A stretch of DNA of 64,000 bases. Origin: Pieris napi. Its lineage: Eukaryota; Arthropoda; Insecta; Lepidoptera; Pieridae. A program made the translations under genes and the position numbers. This document shows, piece after piece, positions 41,850 to 52,593 of this stretch; positions within the stretch are counted from its first letter, which is position 1; the number at the start of each line of letters is the position of its first letter. The stretch is taken from positions 2,790,001 to 2,854,000 of the forward strand of contig NC_062247.1 of assembly GCF_905475465.1 (NCBI RefSeq), in the 5' to 3' direction. The notes beneath the pieces are model-generated. The model worked only from the letters and a program-made list of their open reading frames with translations. It did not search any database and was not told the DNA's origin.

Positions 41850-42070
41850 TTAAATGGCAGACTCATGCGCATGGTGCAATAAAGGGAAAAGAGGTAGACA
41901 ATTTAGAAGTTGGATAGACCAAATCAAAGCAACAACAGGAGGGACACGCCAGAGAGTAGCAGAGTGCCGAGAAAAATTACTGGATTTGGATAAATCTTTT
42001 GCGAAAAAGGAAACCCTGATACCGAGAGAAACGGTAAAAAATTGTATCTGTAATATCAGTTATAAGTAGA
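41850..42070 (+). pseudogene. Probable LINE C-terminal fragment
   Basis: The frame from 41854 begins MADSCAWCNKGKRGRQFRSW and continues IDQIKATTGGTRQRVAECRE, then KLLDLDKSF. The GRxxxxWIDQIKATTG ... ECR..L.D pattern resembles the extreme C-terminus of RTE/Jockey-type polyproteins. There is no upstream domain, and the clade is unsure. Confidence 0.4.
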
Positions 42071-42457
42071 CGACGTCACGGGCAGTAACAAGCGAAAATA
42101 ATTATGTGAATATCTCGTGAAAATGGGAAAAACCCGATGATTGAATGGCTATCGGAAAAACTCCTATCGGCGACGAACGTAATTTTAAAAGGATTATGCA
42201 GTTTTATTAAAACTTCTTTAAGGAACGCTATGAAAGCGAGCCTGATCTGCAATTTAAATACTTTAAATGTAACGGAAAGTTCTTGATCAAGAAATTATAT
42301 TTTATTTAATATTCTTTAGAATTTTCTACCACGTTAATTTGTAACACTGATTGAGATTCATTCAATCCGAAATTTGTACCATATAGTATTAAAGGGATCA
42401 ATTAATTACCTATAAGATGGGCATAGATAGCAATGGTAAACACTTTGATTAATTAAA
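42071..42457. other. No gene recognised
   Basis: AT-rich DNA; nothing assigned. Confidence 0.5.
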
Positions 42458-42459
42458 TA

Positions 42460-42717
42460 TCGTCACTGAGGAATGATAACCTCGTATGTCAAAAACCATT
42501 TATTTTTTATTCTTAGACTCTTATGTCATTTAACTGATATAATCATGAACTAAGGACTTATTTATGTTATTAATAAATTAGTCTCTTTTACCATCCAAAA
42601 CTAAGGACACAAGCAAAAAAATAATATTTAAGGAATATTGACGAAATGAAACATTATTTTCGTTTCCTGTAATGTTTGGTTCTCTGGACATACGAGGTTA
42701 TCATTCTACAGCGACGA
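42460..42717. mobile_element. MITE with GATAACCTCGTATGTC termini
   Basis: The left end TCGTCACTGAGGAATGATAA and the right end read back, TCGTCGCTGTAGAATGATAA, share the continuation CCTCGTATGTC. TA stands outside both ends. It is about 258 bp, noncoding and AT-rich inside. A TA duplication would suit the Tc1/mariner group, but the boundary ATAT is itself palindromic, so the exact edge is uncertain. Confidence 0.65.
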
Positions 42718-42719
42718 TA

Positions 42720-43138
42720 TCTTCTTTTTAAAAAAAACTACATTTTGTTCCTCCCATACAAAACGTCAATTTCATATGTTATATATAATAGAAATTTCGA
42801 ATTTTAAAAACCTTACCAAAACTTCTTCAATTAGATCGTAAATAATTCTTACGCTAAAGCGTAAGAATGAATAAATTCATAAACCTCAATATTGAATGTT
42901 TTGTCCTTATAACTCTCGTAATGAGAACGTAAAAAAATTCTCATAGTGTTGCGTTTGAACCTCGCCTTGCACCAATATACTTTCCTTTTTTTATATATTT
43001 TCCAGTAACTTACGTATATGTGCACCTCAAGTAAATGGTATTGATAAACCATATGATTAAGCACTACTACCTATTTATTTTAACAACTTTTTGTATAACA
43101 TTTACAGCAATTCCAAAAAGATGCCTCTTAACCTATTG
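42720..43138. other. No gene recognised
   Basis: AT-rich DNA; the minus-strand frame 42849-43064 has no protein resemblance. Confidence 0.45.
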
Positions 43139-43139
43139 T

Positions 43140-43350
43140 TGAACATTATTTATTTTAAGTTCGTCGCTGTTTCTGTTATTCCCATAGCTTGTTCAGTGTT
43201 ATACCTGTCGTACCCATTGACAGTCGGTCAGAACATGCAACACCGTCTCTTCAGCTGTATTGCTCCAAGGACCGGCAGCACTTTGTCTAACCCTAAAGCT
43301 ATAAAGATACGATAAGAACCCACCGTGACCTGTCAACATCTGGGTAATAA
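43140..43350 (-). pseudogene. R1-like LINE C-terminal zinc-knuckle region
   Basis: The minus strand translates to QMLTGHGGFLSYLYSFRVRQ and then, after AAGPWSN, TAEETVLHVLTDCQWVRQV. In R1/I-type elements the post-polymerase region reads LTGHGxFxxYLxxx....C...EETxxHxLxxCP. Here one cysteine position is changed to W/S, and no intact frame continues, so it is a decayed fragment. Confidence 0.6.
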
Positions 43351-43399
43351 ATCCCATTGGTTTTATTTGTTAAATTATTGAAAAGGCCGAAACATTTGG

Positions 43400-43500
43400 A
43401 AGGAAGGAAGAAATACTTTCCTTTCTATGTGCGCAATTAATTCTTATTCCTATGGTGAAAGAAATCATTGCGGGAACGCCGTCATACCATAGTAGGCTTA
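43400..43500 (+). repeat. Degraded SINE-A core
   Basis: CTTTCCTTTCTATGTGCGCA followed by GGTGAAAGAAATCATTGCGG resembles the SINE-A body; no head or tail was seen. Confidence 0.4.
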
Positions 43501-43856
43501 AAATTAGTTAAACGAAATCTCGTGAAAGATTACACTTTATATAAGGTTGATACGTATAATGTAGTAAGCGTAACGCATACAAAAACTTTACAACTATTGA
43601 ACCACGTAGGAAAAATTCTAAACAAATATGAAATTCGATCTGAATAGCAAACAAGCGCTGTAAACATAAAGTGGAGGGGCTGACGTATTTATAACGTTAG
43701 GATAGATTTGTGAGCAATGCACCTGCAATGAAAAGCGGTAAGGCTATCGCTTACCGGATAACAAGGAGCTACGAATGCTAAGAGTTACACTGCGCTTTTT
43801 CGCTGTTTTCGTTAAATGGCCCAAACCTATGCAGATAATTATTAACGTTTGTATGT
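43501..43856. other. No gene recognised
   Basis: AT-rich DNA with no recognised repeat. Confidence 0.5.
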
Positions 43857-43865
43857 AAGTTATGA

Positions 43866-44113
43866 GAGCAGTGTTGGCCTAGTGGCTTCAGCGTGCGACT
43901 GTGCACCAATGGACTTTTTTTTCTACGTACGCATTTAACATTCTCTCGAATAGTGAAGGAAACCATCGTGAGGAAACCAGCTTGCCTTAGACCCAAACAG
44001 GAGGTTGATCACACCTACTTGCCTATTAGATTGACTAATGATCACGATACAGATTCAGAAATCTGAGGCCCAGACCTAAAACTGTTGTAACGCCACTGAT
44101 TTATTTTATTTTA
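43866..44113 (+). mobile_element. SINE-A with perfect 9-bp target duplication
   Basis: The copy runs from GAGCAGTGTTGGCCTAGTGG to the TGATTTATTTTATTTT tail. AAGTTATGA is found both directly before (43857-43865) and after (44114-44122), a clear target-site duplication. The B box is deleted: the sequence jumps from GCGTGCGACT to GTGCACC. The inserted RNA, or the copy since, therefore lost part of its polymerase III promoter. Confidence 0.85.
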
Positions 44114-44122
44114 AAGTTATGA

Positions 44123-44467
44123 ATTATACTAGAACGCGTAATAGAATATCTTCATTAGACAGTAAATTAAATCTTTACAACTCTGTTACCCTCGACTGCT
44201 GTAATACACTCAAAGCGTCAAGTTGTAATATCTAAAAATGTCAATAAAAACACATAAGTTAACGAGAATGCATTATATATTATATATAATATAAATAAAG
44301 TTTATGTTAAGTTTCGTTATTTATTTCAATGTATATTATTTTATTATTATTAGTTTATGTTTATAAGTTTAATTTTATTAATCGTTGTTTCACATTAATC
44401 ATCAATGTAAACTGTCAGAGATATTTTAGTCTGACAACTGACATGTATATAAATAAAAGTTCACTTT
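44123..44467. other. AT-rich stretch, nothing recognised
   Basis: Contains a TA-rich palindromic run at 44274-44292. No gene was seen. Confidence 0.5.
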
Positions 44468-44468
44468 T

Positions 44469-44696
44469 GTATCTGTTTCATAATCAGTTTTCAATCTAAT
44501 AGGTAAGTAGGTTATCAGCCTCCTGTGCCTGACCCACCTGACTTTTTGGTTCTAAGGCAAGCCGGTTTCCTCACGATGTTATCCTTCACCGTTCGAAAGA
44601 ATGTTAAATGCGCACATAGACAATACATTGGCACAGCCGGGGATCGAACTACGACCTCTGGGATGAGAGTTGCACATTTAGCCCAACACTGCTCTC
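44469..44696 (-). mobile_element. SINE-A, truncated at the tail
   Basis: GTATCTGTTTCATAATC at the left is the SINE body; the final ~45 bp of the normal tail are absent. The B box GGGGATCGAAC and the head lie at the right end. A stray forward tail (GGTTGTAGCACCACTGATTT) sits 45 bp further right at 44741-44765. Confidence 0.75.
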
Positions 44697-44740
44697 ATAA
44701 CATAAATATAAAGCACGTTAAACAGATATATACAAAAAGG

Positions 44741-44770
44741 TTGTAGCACCACTGATTTATTTTCTTTTTA
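44741..44770 (+). repeat. SINE-A tail fragment
   Basis: GGTTGTAGCACCACTGATTT plus an AT tail is the family 3' end without its body. Confidence 0.5.
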
Positions 44771-45257
44771 TTTAAAAGTTTACTTACAAATAACTTAAGT
44801 TTGGAATTTATGAATTGTGAAGTTGTCCGTTATTTTCATTGAATTTGACGCGGCCCACGCATAGAGGTAGCCATTTAAAAATATACCTTCTTCAATCCTA
44901 GGAGGTTGTTGTGATACACAATGCTTATACAGCTCGCCAACAGCCCACATAAAACGGGCAACGCTATGCATCCCCCGATCACGGCAGATAATATTTCATT
45001 CTTTGCGATATCCCTCGCTATACTTTAATCTCCAAGAACCGAAGTTTGATTCTTTGAAGATTACAAATACTCTATGAAAATCGTTCATTTTCAATTCAAG
45101 ATGTTTTGTGTAAGGAAAATATTGAGGCTTTGTTGGTTGTATATAATGTACTAGCGTTATTTAGAACTAGGTGAAATAATGTCAGGTTAGAAAACATATA
45201 TAATAAATTACTATGCCACGCTCCTTTGGGGACGTCACACTTCCATGTATGAACATA
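44771..45257. other. No gene recognised
   Basis: Mostly AT-rich. Bases 44845-44990 are somewhat GC-richer (CGCGGCCCACGCATAGAGG) but show no frame or repeat. Confidence 0.4.
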
Positions 45258-45265
45258 TAGTAGAT

Positions 45266-45507
45266 CAGTGTTTCCTAAAGTGGGGCCCATGCCCCACAAG
45301 GGGGCAATTTGATTGTTATTCGAAAATTTATTAAAATTGTTTGGTATTTGAATTTCAGTGATTCATTTTATGTTTTGAAAATTTAATGACTGTGTTTTCT
45401 TCGAAAGTGAAGAATTAAATTTTTGCTATAACAAATTATGTATGTTTTTTCATTTGAATTTTAGAGAGGGTAAGGTGAGGCATAGCACAAAAAAGGTTGG
45501 GAAACAC
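45266..45507. mobile_element. hAT-like non-autonomous element
   Basis: The left end CAGTGTTTCCTAAAGTGGGG and the right end read back, GTGTTTCCCAACCTTTTTT, follow the CAGTGGTTCCCAAxCT pattern of many hAT (Charlie-like) elements. The flanking TAGTAGAT and TAGTTGAC match at 6 of 8 positions, as an old 8-bp duplication would. It is 242 bp and noncoding. Confidence 0.65.
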
Positions 45508-46880
45508 TAGTTGACATTTGACATAATACTTCATCAATAGATGTCCTGAAAATGAACTTATATTTTAAATATAATTTATTTTACAGGCCGACCTAATAAC
45601 CATAATAAATGTACCTATATATTTATTTTGCACTTTTATGATTTTTAAGTCTATAATGCATTATGGTTTTATGTAAATTGACTGAACCATACCGATCATT
45701 GTTCAAGAGATCGCAATATTGCGAAAATACAATAAATCCATGAATAAGCCATACGCGTTATATAAAAAATTACACTATAGAAAATACACATAAACATCGA
45801 AAACGTACTATTAATGCTAAGTAGTTAGTAGTCTCCTAGAAATGCTGACTCTTTATTTTCATATTTTGCTAAGTTTCAAGGAGTAAACTCGGTTTTCTCA
45901 GAAAACGCTGAGCTGGCAATCGACACTAAGGTAACGGCAGCCAATCTCACGCTAATAGGAGAGGTAATCCCTTCTGATAAACTCCGGGACACTTGGAATT
46001 AAGACAATTCTGCGGAAATGCTAATAAACGCTTACTGAATTTAAAATATTCTTGCTTTTGTAGCAAGAAGTAAAACTTTGATAAGCGGCCAGCAGGTAGT
46101 AAAAACCCAATATGGGTAATAATACTTAAACACAATTTTATAACGTTTTTGAAGTTATACTTCTTTAGGCGCGTTATGAAAAATTGATAAGAGTGAAATT
46201 TTACGATGCGCGCGCACCGTGACACAAAATTAACAGAATGAAGTTGCCCACGGAAGATGCTACTGCATTGGACATAATTTAAAAACAACATTCGAATAAT
46301 AATAGAATTTATGTTACACTTAATGTAAGAGAATAATAATAAATATTTAATTTTTCAAATGTAAACTGAACTTTATTGACTTCAATGACTCCTTTTCCAG
46401 TCTTTGATTATTTAATTGTATTTAATTATTTCCATTCAATGAAAAACTATTTTTAATAATGCCAAAGAAGTATAACTTCTTACGCGCGTACGTAAGTACA
46501 CGCATCATTTTTTTGTATAGATTAATAGTAACATATGAAATTTTATTTGATAACTTTTTCGAATTAATTTTCAGTTTTATTGATTAGAGTAGAGAGTAGA
46601 TTCGAAGCGATGGGGCCAAGCGAAAAGGGAATCGCTTTTTGCTAGTAAGTTCGTTAGCCAGATATATAGATTTTATAATTAAAAAGTCCGTAGTCCGAAG
46701 CAAGCGCGAACAGAATACTACTGACAAATGGACTATAACACATTGACAATTTTTGTTATTTTACATATAAAATTACTTTTAACTCTAAAAAAACTTTAGT
46801 TATTTAATTTGAGTTACTACCTGAGAATTAAACAATTTACTTTGACACCTATTTCTAAACATTTCACTGATTTATTTTCG
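45508..46880. other. No gene recognised
   Basis: AT-rich DNA. A 114-codon minus-strand frame at 45947-46291 is the longest but has no recognisable motif. Confidence 0.4.
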
Positions 46881-46884
46881 TAAC

Positions 46885-47085
46885 CGATTTGTCTTCACTT
46901 TGACAGTTCAGTTTCGTCGTTACAATCAGCGCTTGCGCCATCTTGTCTAGTCTCGGAACACTCGCAATCCTGCATCTTGTCGCTAAATGACGAATTAGGT
47001 ACTGACTTACTCGAAACACATCACTCGAGTAATCGATTTCGCGCGATATTCAAATGCTCCGCAACTGTCACTAATTTAATGTAGT
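46885..47085. other. Candidate promoter / first-exon island
   Basis: A less AT-rich, CpG-containing block. On the plus strand, TTCAGTTTCGTCG resembles an arthropod initiator. On the minus strand, a stretch starting near GTGACAGTTGCGG runs to a GTAAGTCAG donor at 47010. This could be a short noncoding exon with a divergent promoter, but nothing downstream supports it. Confidence 0.2.
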
Positions 47086-48125
47086 TTATTCATAACGTTC
47101 AAGAGGTTTTGTTAAAGCAGAATTTGTTTTCTACCGTAATTTTTTCGCAATTTCTTCTGAATATTTATACATTTTAATTTTTCATTTAAGATCATCAAAT
47201 AAGTAATACTTCTACATAATGAAGCTATTTTGTCAAACTCATACTTTGGAATGTAGAAATAAAGTTTAGTATTTCTCATGCAATGCTGATGCTAACTAAA
47301 AAATTGTAAAAAAAATCAAAAATTCAATTTTTTTATTCAATAACAAGATATATTTTCAGCAGATATTGGAGCTCCTAGGGAGACCTGTACATTAGGGTTC
47401 TCCGCACTTCCAACGGTTTAATGAAATAGTAACTTAACAATAATTGATACCAAAACACTATATTATAAAGAAAAATAGAAAGCTAAAATTTATTACTAAT
47501 CTAAAGATACAAGATTAATGAGAAAACTTATTATCCTTTTATTTCATCGCTTAATTTTTCCATTATCTTCGGCATAATTCACCTTTTAACACCTTTAATT
47601 CACACATTATTTTAAATATTGGGAAGGAAAGTAGCCATAAAAAAGAAACACTAGATTTTACTATCGGCATATCTAACACGTCCAACGAATTCATAAACGA
47701 TACGGACATGTGATATAAGAAGCGTCATATTGTCACCAGGGTACCGAGCTTTCAAGTCTAATAAACTGAGAGAGGCAACAAAGGTAGTTCCCTCGCTAGT
47801 CTAGTATAAGGTGGAATACAAATTTTAAAAAAATATTTACATATTCTCTCAACTACAAACGTAGCAGAAACATTGAAGAATCATTTCAAAACAAATGAAG
47901 GTTAAAAAAGGAAAAAAATGAAATATATAAGTCTGTATATATCTATTGTATACTAAACATGTTCAAAAGAAGTGACGATAGTCATACATTACAATTTATA
48001 TTTCTTTATGGATTTTTTTCTCTATGTATTGTGTTAATCCTAATGACCTACCGATGGGATATTCTTGATATTCATAAGTATATAATATGACTCAGCTCGT
48101 CTATGACCAACTTTATATGGAATAT
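47086..48125. other. No gene recognised
   Basis: AT-rich. A TTTTCAG acceptor-like site near 47353-47359 precedes a short frame (QILELLGRPVH then stop), too weak to call an exon. Confidence 0.4.
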
Positions 48126-48126
48126 C

Positions 48127-48477
48127 TTAATGTATATAAATTACGCGTCACGTTGTTTGTCCGCTATGGACTCTTAAACTATTAAACCGATTTCAATCAA
48201 ATTTGCACTCGGTGTGCAGATTAATCTAACTTAAAAGATAAGATAGCTTACATCTCAATTTATACCCGCACTATTATTCTATTGCAAATTATTTGTTTAA
48301 TATTTGACAGTCACAATTCTAACTGATGGCGCTGTGTTGAAAGTACCAGCTACAATTTAATGGTAAAAAAGCACGGTGGTCCCCATGACTGGTGATCTCC
48401 TACTGTTTCCCTTGAATAGTTTACTATGTAATGTAACAAAAACCTTAGCCACAGCAACGCTTGGCCGAGTCCATTAG
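48127..48477 (+). mobile_element. Non-autonomous Helitron, type 4-like
   Basis: The 3' part AACGCTTGGCCGAGTCCATT then AG/T, with the GCCACAGCAACGCTTGGC hairpin, matches the end of the Helitron at 23572. The 5' part differs (TATATAAATTACGCGTCACG, TTAAACCGATTTCAATCAAA), so two 5' ends share one 3' end. The final CTAG is changed to TTAG and the 5' TC is unclear. Confidence 0.65.
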
Positions 48478-49690
48478 TATACGATAATAATTACTCAAAA
48501 CCTTTCAAGAATATTACGCATAAATTATTTCTCAAACAATCCTTTACACGTTGGAGTATACACTAAGGTATATGCACGTATTGACTCAAACACTGGTATA
48601 GGAGAAGTACATACTATGGCGCAACGGGCTTTGTCTAAAGTAACTCCACAAATCAAAAGTTTTACATGGCTTACTTAAAAGTAGTTGACACACTGGGGTA
48701 TTGATTAGATTTTACTTTAGAAAACCTTATCTTTAAACTAACTTTACTAATATTTCAAGGCAAAATTGTTATTTACACCTGAAATTCACATATTAAATGA
48801 ATAAATACACGATTTCTTCATACCTAATACATATAATCGCCTTGCGATTAGGGTGATATCGCGGGCTACACAATTGCAGCATAGTTGTATGGTTCTGGTT
48901 AACGCAGGAACCTGATAAGTTCTCATATCATTTTTACATATGTATTTTATCTCACATATTTCATAAATGAGATAACATATAAAACATATATCTACAGACG
49001 ATACAACTTCCGCAGTTAGACGCTCATTTGTTTCGATGTGCGTTTGCGCGCTGATATAAGTACACTCTCTGCGCAATAACTTTTGTACTCCGATTAAACA
49101 ACCGAATGAAGTATAGTAGAAAAGGTATTAATAGGTAGTCTACCATTTCTCAACATCACAGTAGACATCACAGTAGTGTACTGTGTGTACACGGTATTTA
49201 ACCAAAGAAATATCAGTTTCAAATGATAGTCATATTTACCCCTAAACCCATGAGATATGTAATTTATATGTTTAAAACAAAGGTACTTATAAAATAGATT
49301 CATTAGTTTTCTAAAATCATCAAAATAACTAGTGACAGGTAACCTAACAGGTATTATATTTTGCGCATCAAATAATATAATAGGTTTCATTGTACCCACA
49401 ACCTAACAAACCGGACAGTTTCATTTGAGGCGGAAAATAGGGCGATTCTTAGCGCTAACTTGGAAATGAGATGGGAATCCTAATTCAATCCGGTCTCAGA
49501 CACATATTAAAGTTTGTTTCGCCGCCGGAATGTCGCTTTAACAGAATACTTGCTAAACAGTTTTTGTTTCGGAACGCTTTGAGGATGCATTTTCATTTAA
49601 GTAAGTGAATTTTGTTCTTCAGTTTTTCACATGTTTTTGCGGAAATCTTATGGAGGATCGTTCGAAGTTTGAATAAAATACTGCCCTGCT
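48478..49690. other. No gene recognised
   Basis: Unique-looking AT-rich DNA. Frames at 48786-49076 and 49094-49399 on the minus strand have no recognisable domain. A GTAAGTG site at 49597 follows a GC-richer block (49430-49590), but no exon is supported. Confidence 0.4.
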
Positions 49691-49691
49691 A

Positions 49692-49812
49692 TTCTGTAAC
49701 TCACTTTTCGAACTCACACAGCGGTTTTCGCGTCGGCGGTCGCTCTGAAATCAGTCGTGAAGCAGTCATTTTATGATTTGGCATTCTGAAAAGGTGGGAG
49801 CTTGTAGTTATG
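49692..49812 (+). mobile_element. One-ended copy of the 27.4-kb MITE
   Basis: TATTCTGTAACTCACTTTTC, GAACTCACACAGCGGTTTTC and CAGTCGTGAAGCAGTCATTT match the left two-thirds of the element at 27411-27593, ending at GGGAGCTTGTAGTT. The right terminus is missing. Confidence 0.7.
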
Positions 49813-50488
49813 TATTATTATAAATTTACAATTATTATTTAACATAATTTTAAATTTAACTGACGTTTCGCGTGCTTTACAGCGTGCGTCGTCACGGTGA
49901 CTAAAGATAAAAGGTATTGGATGTCAAAAAGTATCACAGCTGTAGAAAAAAGTTGCATTATCTGTATTTATTTCCCCGGAGTTGGTATCGACTAAAATGT
50001 TTAAAGGTTATGTCAATAAAAGACAATACTATAAAATACTGTTATAGTAATATCTATAGGGTCGGATTATACATAATTATACATAGTGCGTAAAATAAAT
50101 AAAAATAAGCTTCATTCGAGTACCATAACTTTGTATTTATACATTTTGATTTTTTATCGTAGGCTGTATCTAAAAAGAAATAGGGATGTTGTCGTCGGTC
50201 AGACATTAAATACTGACACCTGACGCAAGCAGATTACGACCCAACATGTAGTTTCATTCATATATATTTCACTCACTCATACACACATGCATCAACAAAC
50301 GCGTCATGAAAAAAAAATTGGGAGAAGTTGATGTAAACAGTTTAAAAAAAACTTTGTACAATTAAAATTTGCTTAGTTGTTAAATTAAGTTTGTTATTGA
50401 AGCGTAGGCACCTTGACACAGATATTTTTTACTTAAAAGGGTTCCCAAAACTTACACATTGTAATGCATACTTTTAATAAATAAAAAT
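49813..50488. other. No gene recognised
   Basis: AT-rich DNA with no recognised repeat. Confidence 0.5.
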
Positions 50489-50760
50489 AAATCAGTGGCG
50501 CTACAACCTCTTTAGGTCTTGGCCTCAGATTTCTGAATCTATTTCATGATCATTTTTTAAATCTCATAGGCAAGTAGATCAGCCTCCAGTGCCTGACACA
50601 CGTCGACTTTTTGGGTCTAAGATATGTCGGTTTCCTTCACCGTTCGAGCAAATGTTAAATGCGCACATAGAAAGAAAGTCCATTGGTGCACAGCCGGGGA
50701 TCGAACCTACGACCTCAGGTATGAGAGTCGCACGCTGAAGCCACTAGGCCAACACTGCTC
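50489..50760 (-). mobile_element. SINE-A, full length
   Basis: A well-preserved reverse copy: tail AAATCAGTGGCGCTACAACC, body CACACGTCGACTTTTTGGGT, B box GGGGATCGAACCTACGACC and head ending GGCCAACACTGCTC. A short gap in the GTGAGGAAA region distinguishes it from the 24.9-kb copy. Confidence 0.85.
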
Positions 50761-50777
50761 ACTGCTATAATAAATAA

Positions 50778-50915
50778 ACATATGTTTATTTTTTTATATT
50801 GTTGAAAAAGATAGGTAGCACGTTACATTCCTCAAGATTGAAGGACTCCTCCAAATTCTTCCACTTGTCTCTCATCTTCGCTATCGAATCTTTCACCGCA
50901 ATCTTTTTATCTTTC
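50778..50915 (-). other. Short protein-like minus-strand frame
   Basis: About 44 codons read TWKDKKIAVKDSIAKMRDKW then KNLEESFNLEECNVLPIFFN before a stop. The charged, amphipathic character and low frequency of AT-driven residues look coding. I cannot assign a family, and no start or splice site is evident. It may be a transposon fragment. Confidence 0.2.
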
Positions 50916-51009
50916 CATGTTTACGCGGGTATATTATATAAAGACTTGCGGTTCCCAAGCAAAAACTCAGCTCAGGAGGTAACACATGTTGGAGGTACCG
51001 CACACAAAC

Positions 51010-51284
51010 CAACTTAGCGAGCGATACATGTAATAATTAAGTTTCTATGCACCTATTTGGTGGCTGTATACTTGGCTACTAGGCTTGTATACTCTGGCTG
51101 AGTTCACAAAAGTGATAGGATATAGGTACATACATACATACATATATCGTATTTATGTAGAACTGGTATGTCCCTCTATCGTATTAAACATAACTGTTTT
51201 TTATTATATACCAGATGCAAAGTTTGCAAGTACGTTGCTTTTTAAGAACTGGTAGGCTCTTTTTCTTAAAGGATCCTTAGTCGA
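51010..51284. other. No gene recognised
   Basis: AT-rich with a short ACAT microsatellite at 51127-51142. Confidence 0.5.
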
Positions 51285-51442
51285 ATTGGACACTCTCAAT
51301 GCCAGAGGGCTCGCGAGTGCGTTGCCAGCCTTTTAAGAATTGGTACGCTCTTTTCTTGAAGGACCCTAAGTCGAATTGGTTCAGAAATACTTCAGTGGGC
51401 AGCTGGTTCCACAAGAGGTGGTGCGCGGCAAAAACTGCCTTG
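51245..51442 (-). repeat. CR1/Jockey-type LINE 3' end fragment, partly duplicated
   Basis: GGGCTCGCGAGTGCGTTGCC, TCTTTTCTTGAAGGACCCTA and GGGCAGCTGGTTCCACAAGA form the best-preserved antisense copy. Just before it, 51245-51290 repeats the GAACTGGTAGGCTCTTTTTC ... GTCGAATTGG part. A piece of the same LINE has thus inserted or duplicated beside itself. Confidence 0.7.
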
Positions 51443-51632
51443 AGGAATAAGGATATAAGAACAAATTACTATACTACACTATATAATATTATAATTATAC
51501 GTAATATCGATGTTAATAAAATTTATATAAATTCAAATTCATTGGACATTAATCCCCCGTTTGAGTGTAAATTTCTTATGAATGTATTGCACTAATATCC
51601 AAATTACTATTAGAAGAACCTTTCACAAAGTT
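51443..51632. other. AT-rich stretch, nothing recognised
   Basis: No gene was recognised. Confidence 0.5.
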
Positions 51633-51635
51633 TAA

Positions 51636-51781
51636 TTTAACTTTTATTATTTTAAAGCGATATCCGAGTACATTGTGTCCGCAGTGTCAAACAAATTGTC
51701 CCGGGCGGCACAAATAATGGGTTCTATTCCCGTCGATAACACTTTGATGGACGACAGGCGGCAGCCTGACTGAGTGGACAT
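51636..51781. other. GC-richer block open on both strands
   Basis: On plus, a frame ending at 51773 reads ISEYIVSAVSNKLSRAAQIM then GSIPVDNTLMDDRRQPD and a stop. On minus, an ATG frame 51781-51647 reads MSTQSGCRLSSIKVLSTGIE then PIICAARDNLFDTADTMYSD and IALK, 44 codons and a stop. Both look protein-like. A tRNA B-box-like GGGTTCTATTCCCG is also present, so a SINE-like repeat is a rival explanation. Confidence 0.25.
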
Positions 51782-51939
51782 CGGATCCCAAGACTATTCG
51801 AACCGAGGATAATATTTATGAAATTTCTTTTAAAATAATATAACAAATAGCTACGCACTACTGACCTGTTATATACATATTTATTTCGTAATCCTACACC
51901 AAATATAAATAATATATTAAAAAAGTAATTATGCCAAAG

Positions 51940-52478
51940 ATGTAATACGTAATCTATACAAAATGGTTAAATATATACGAAAGGAAAAAGTCGAGTCGAA
52001 AAAAATATTAAACACATTCAATTTGTGTACGTACAATTTTAATGGGTTAATGGTTATAATGATATAGTGTATATGTTCCTGACCTTAGTATATAAGTTAG
52101 TTATTTAAATATGTTCTATAGGTGGACAGAAAAACTGTATCCAGTTTGTGTTTCCACCACACCAACACTTCTATTTAAGATCATGTATACATTAACTTAA
52201 TAAATAAATACCTAATTCGGGTGCGTTGTGTGATGGTGTGAAAGTGAGGATATTTTTTTTATAGATTAGGCAAACAAGGGCAGTCATCACAGTCAATCGA
52301 CACCCATTTTTAGTGGGTGCGTTGTAGGCCTTTGAGGGAGGACACTCTTACTTTGAACAGTTGGAGGTCGTATCTTTCCACAGTTGAATAGTTCGCAAAA
52401 GAAAGTTTCGTGTCTATATATGTGTGTTCTGTTGATGTTAAGCATATTCCGCGATAGCTAATTAATTTGAGGTGGTTG
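51940..52478 (+). repeat. Dispersed repeat of probable LINE origin
   Basis: Bases ACCTAATTCGGGTGCGTTGT, GTGATGGTGTG and AAGCATATTCCGCGATAGCT recur at 57880-58020 in the same order. GACACCCATTTTTAGTGGGT and GCGTTGTAGGCCTTTGAGGG resemble the 3' untranslated region of a LINE related to the CR1-type copies. The mariner is inserted at its right edge. Confidence 0.45.
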
Positions 52479-52480
52479 TA

Positions 52481-52508
52481 AAGGGTATTTCAACAAGAAG
52501 TTTGTTTT
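52481..52508 (+). repeat. Mariner left terminal inverted repeat
   Basis: 28 bp; it differs from the right repeat at positions 7 and 20 only. Confidence 0.9.
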
Positions 52509-52593
52509 TCAATTGTGGCAACACCGAGAACGTGATAGTTTTGACATTTAGTTTTTGGCGGTATTCGTAGCAGGTGCTTTGGCAATTATTACA

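Noticed and set aside
45947..46291. 114-codon minus-strand frame
   Set aside because: Long for this AT content, but it has no motif, no splice context and unremarkable composition.
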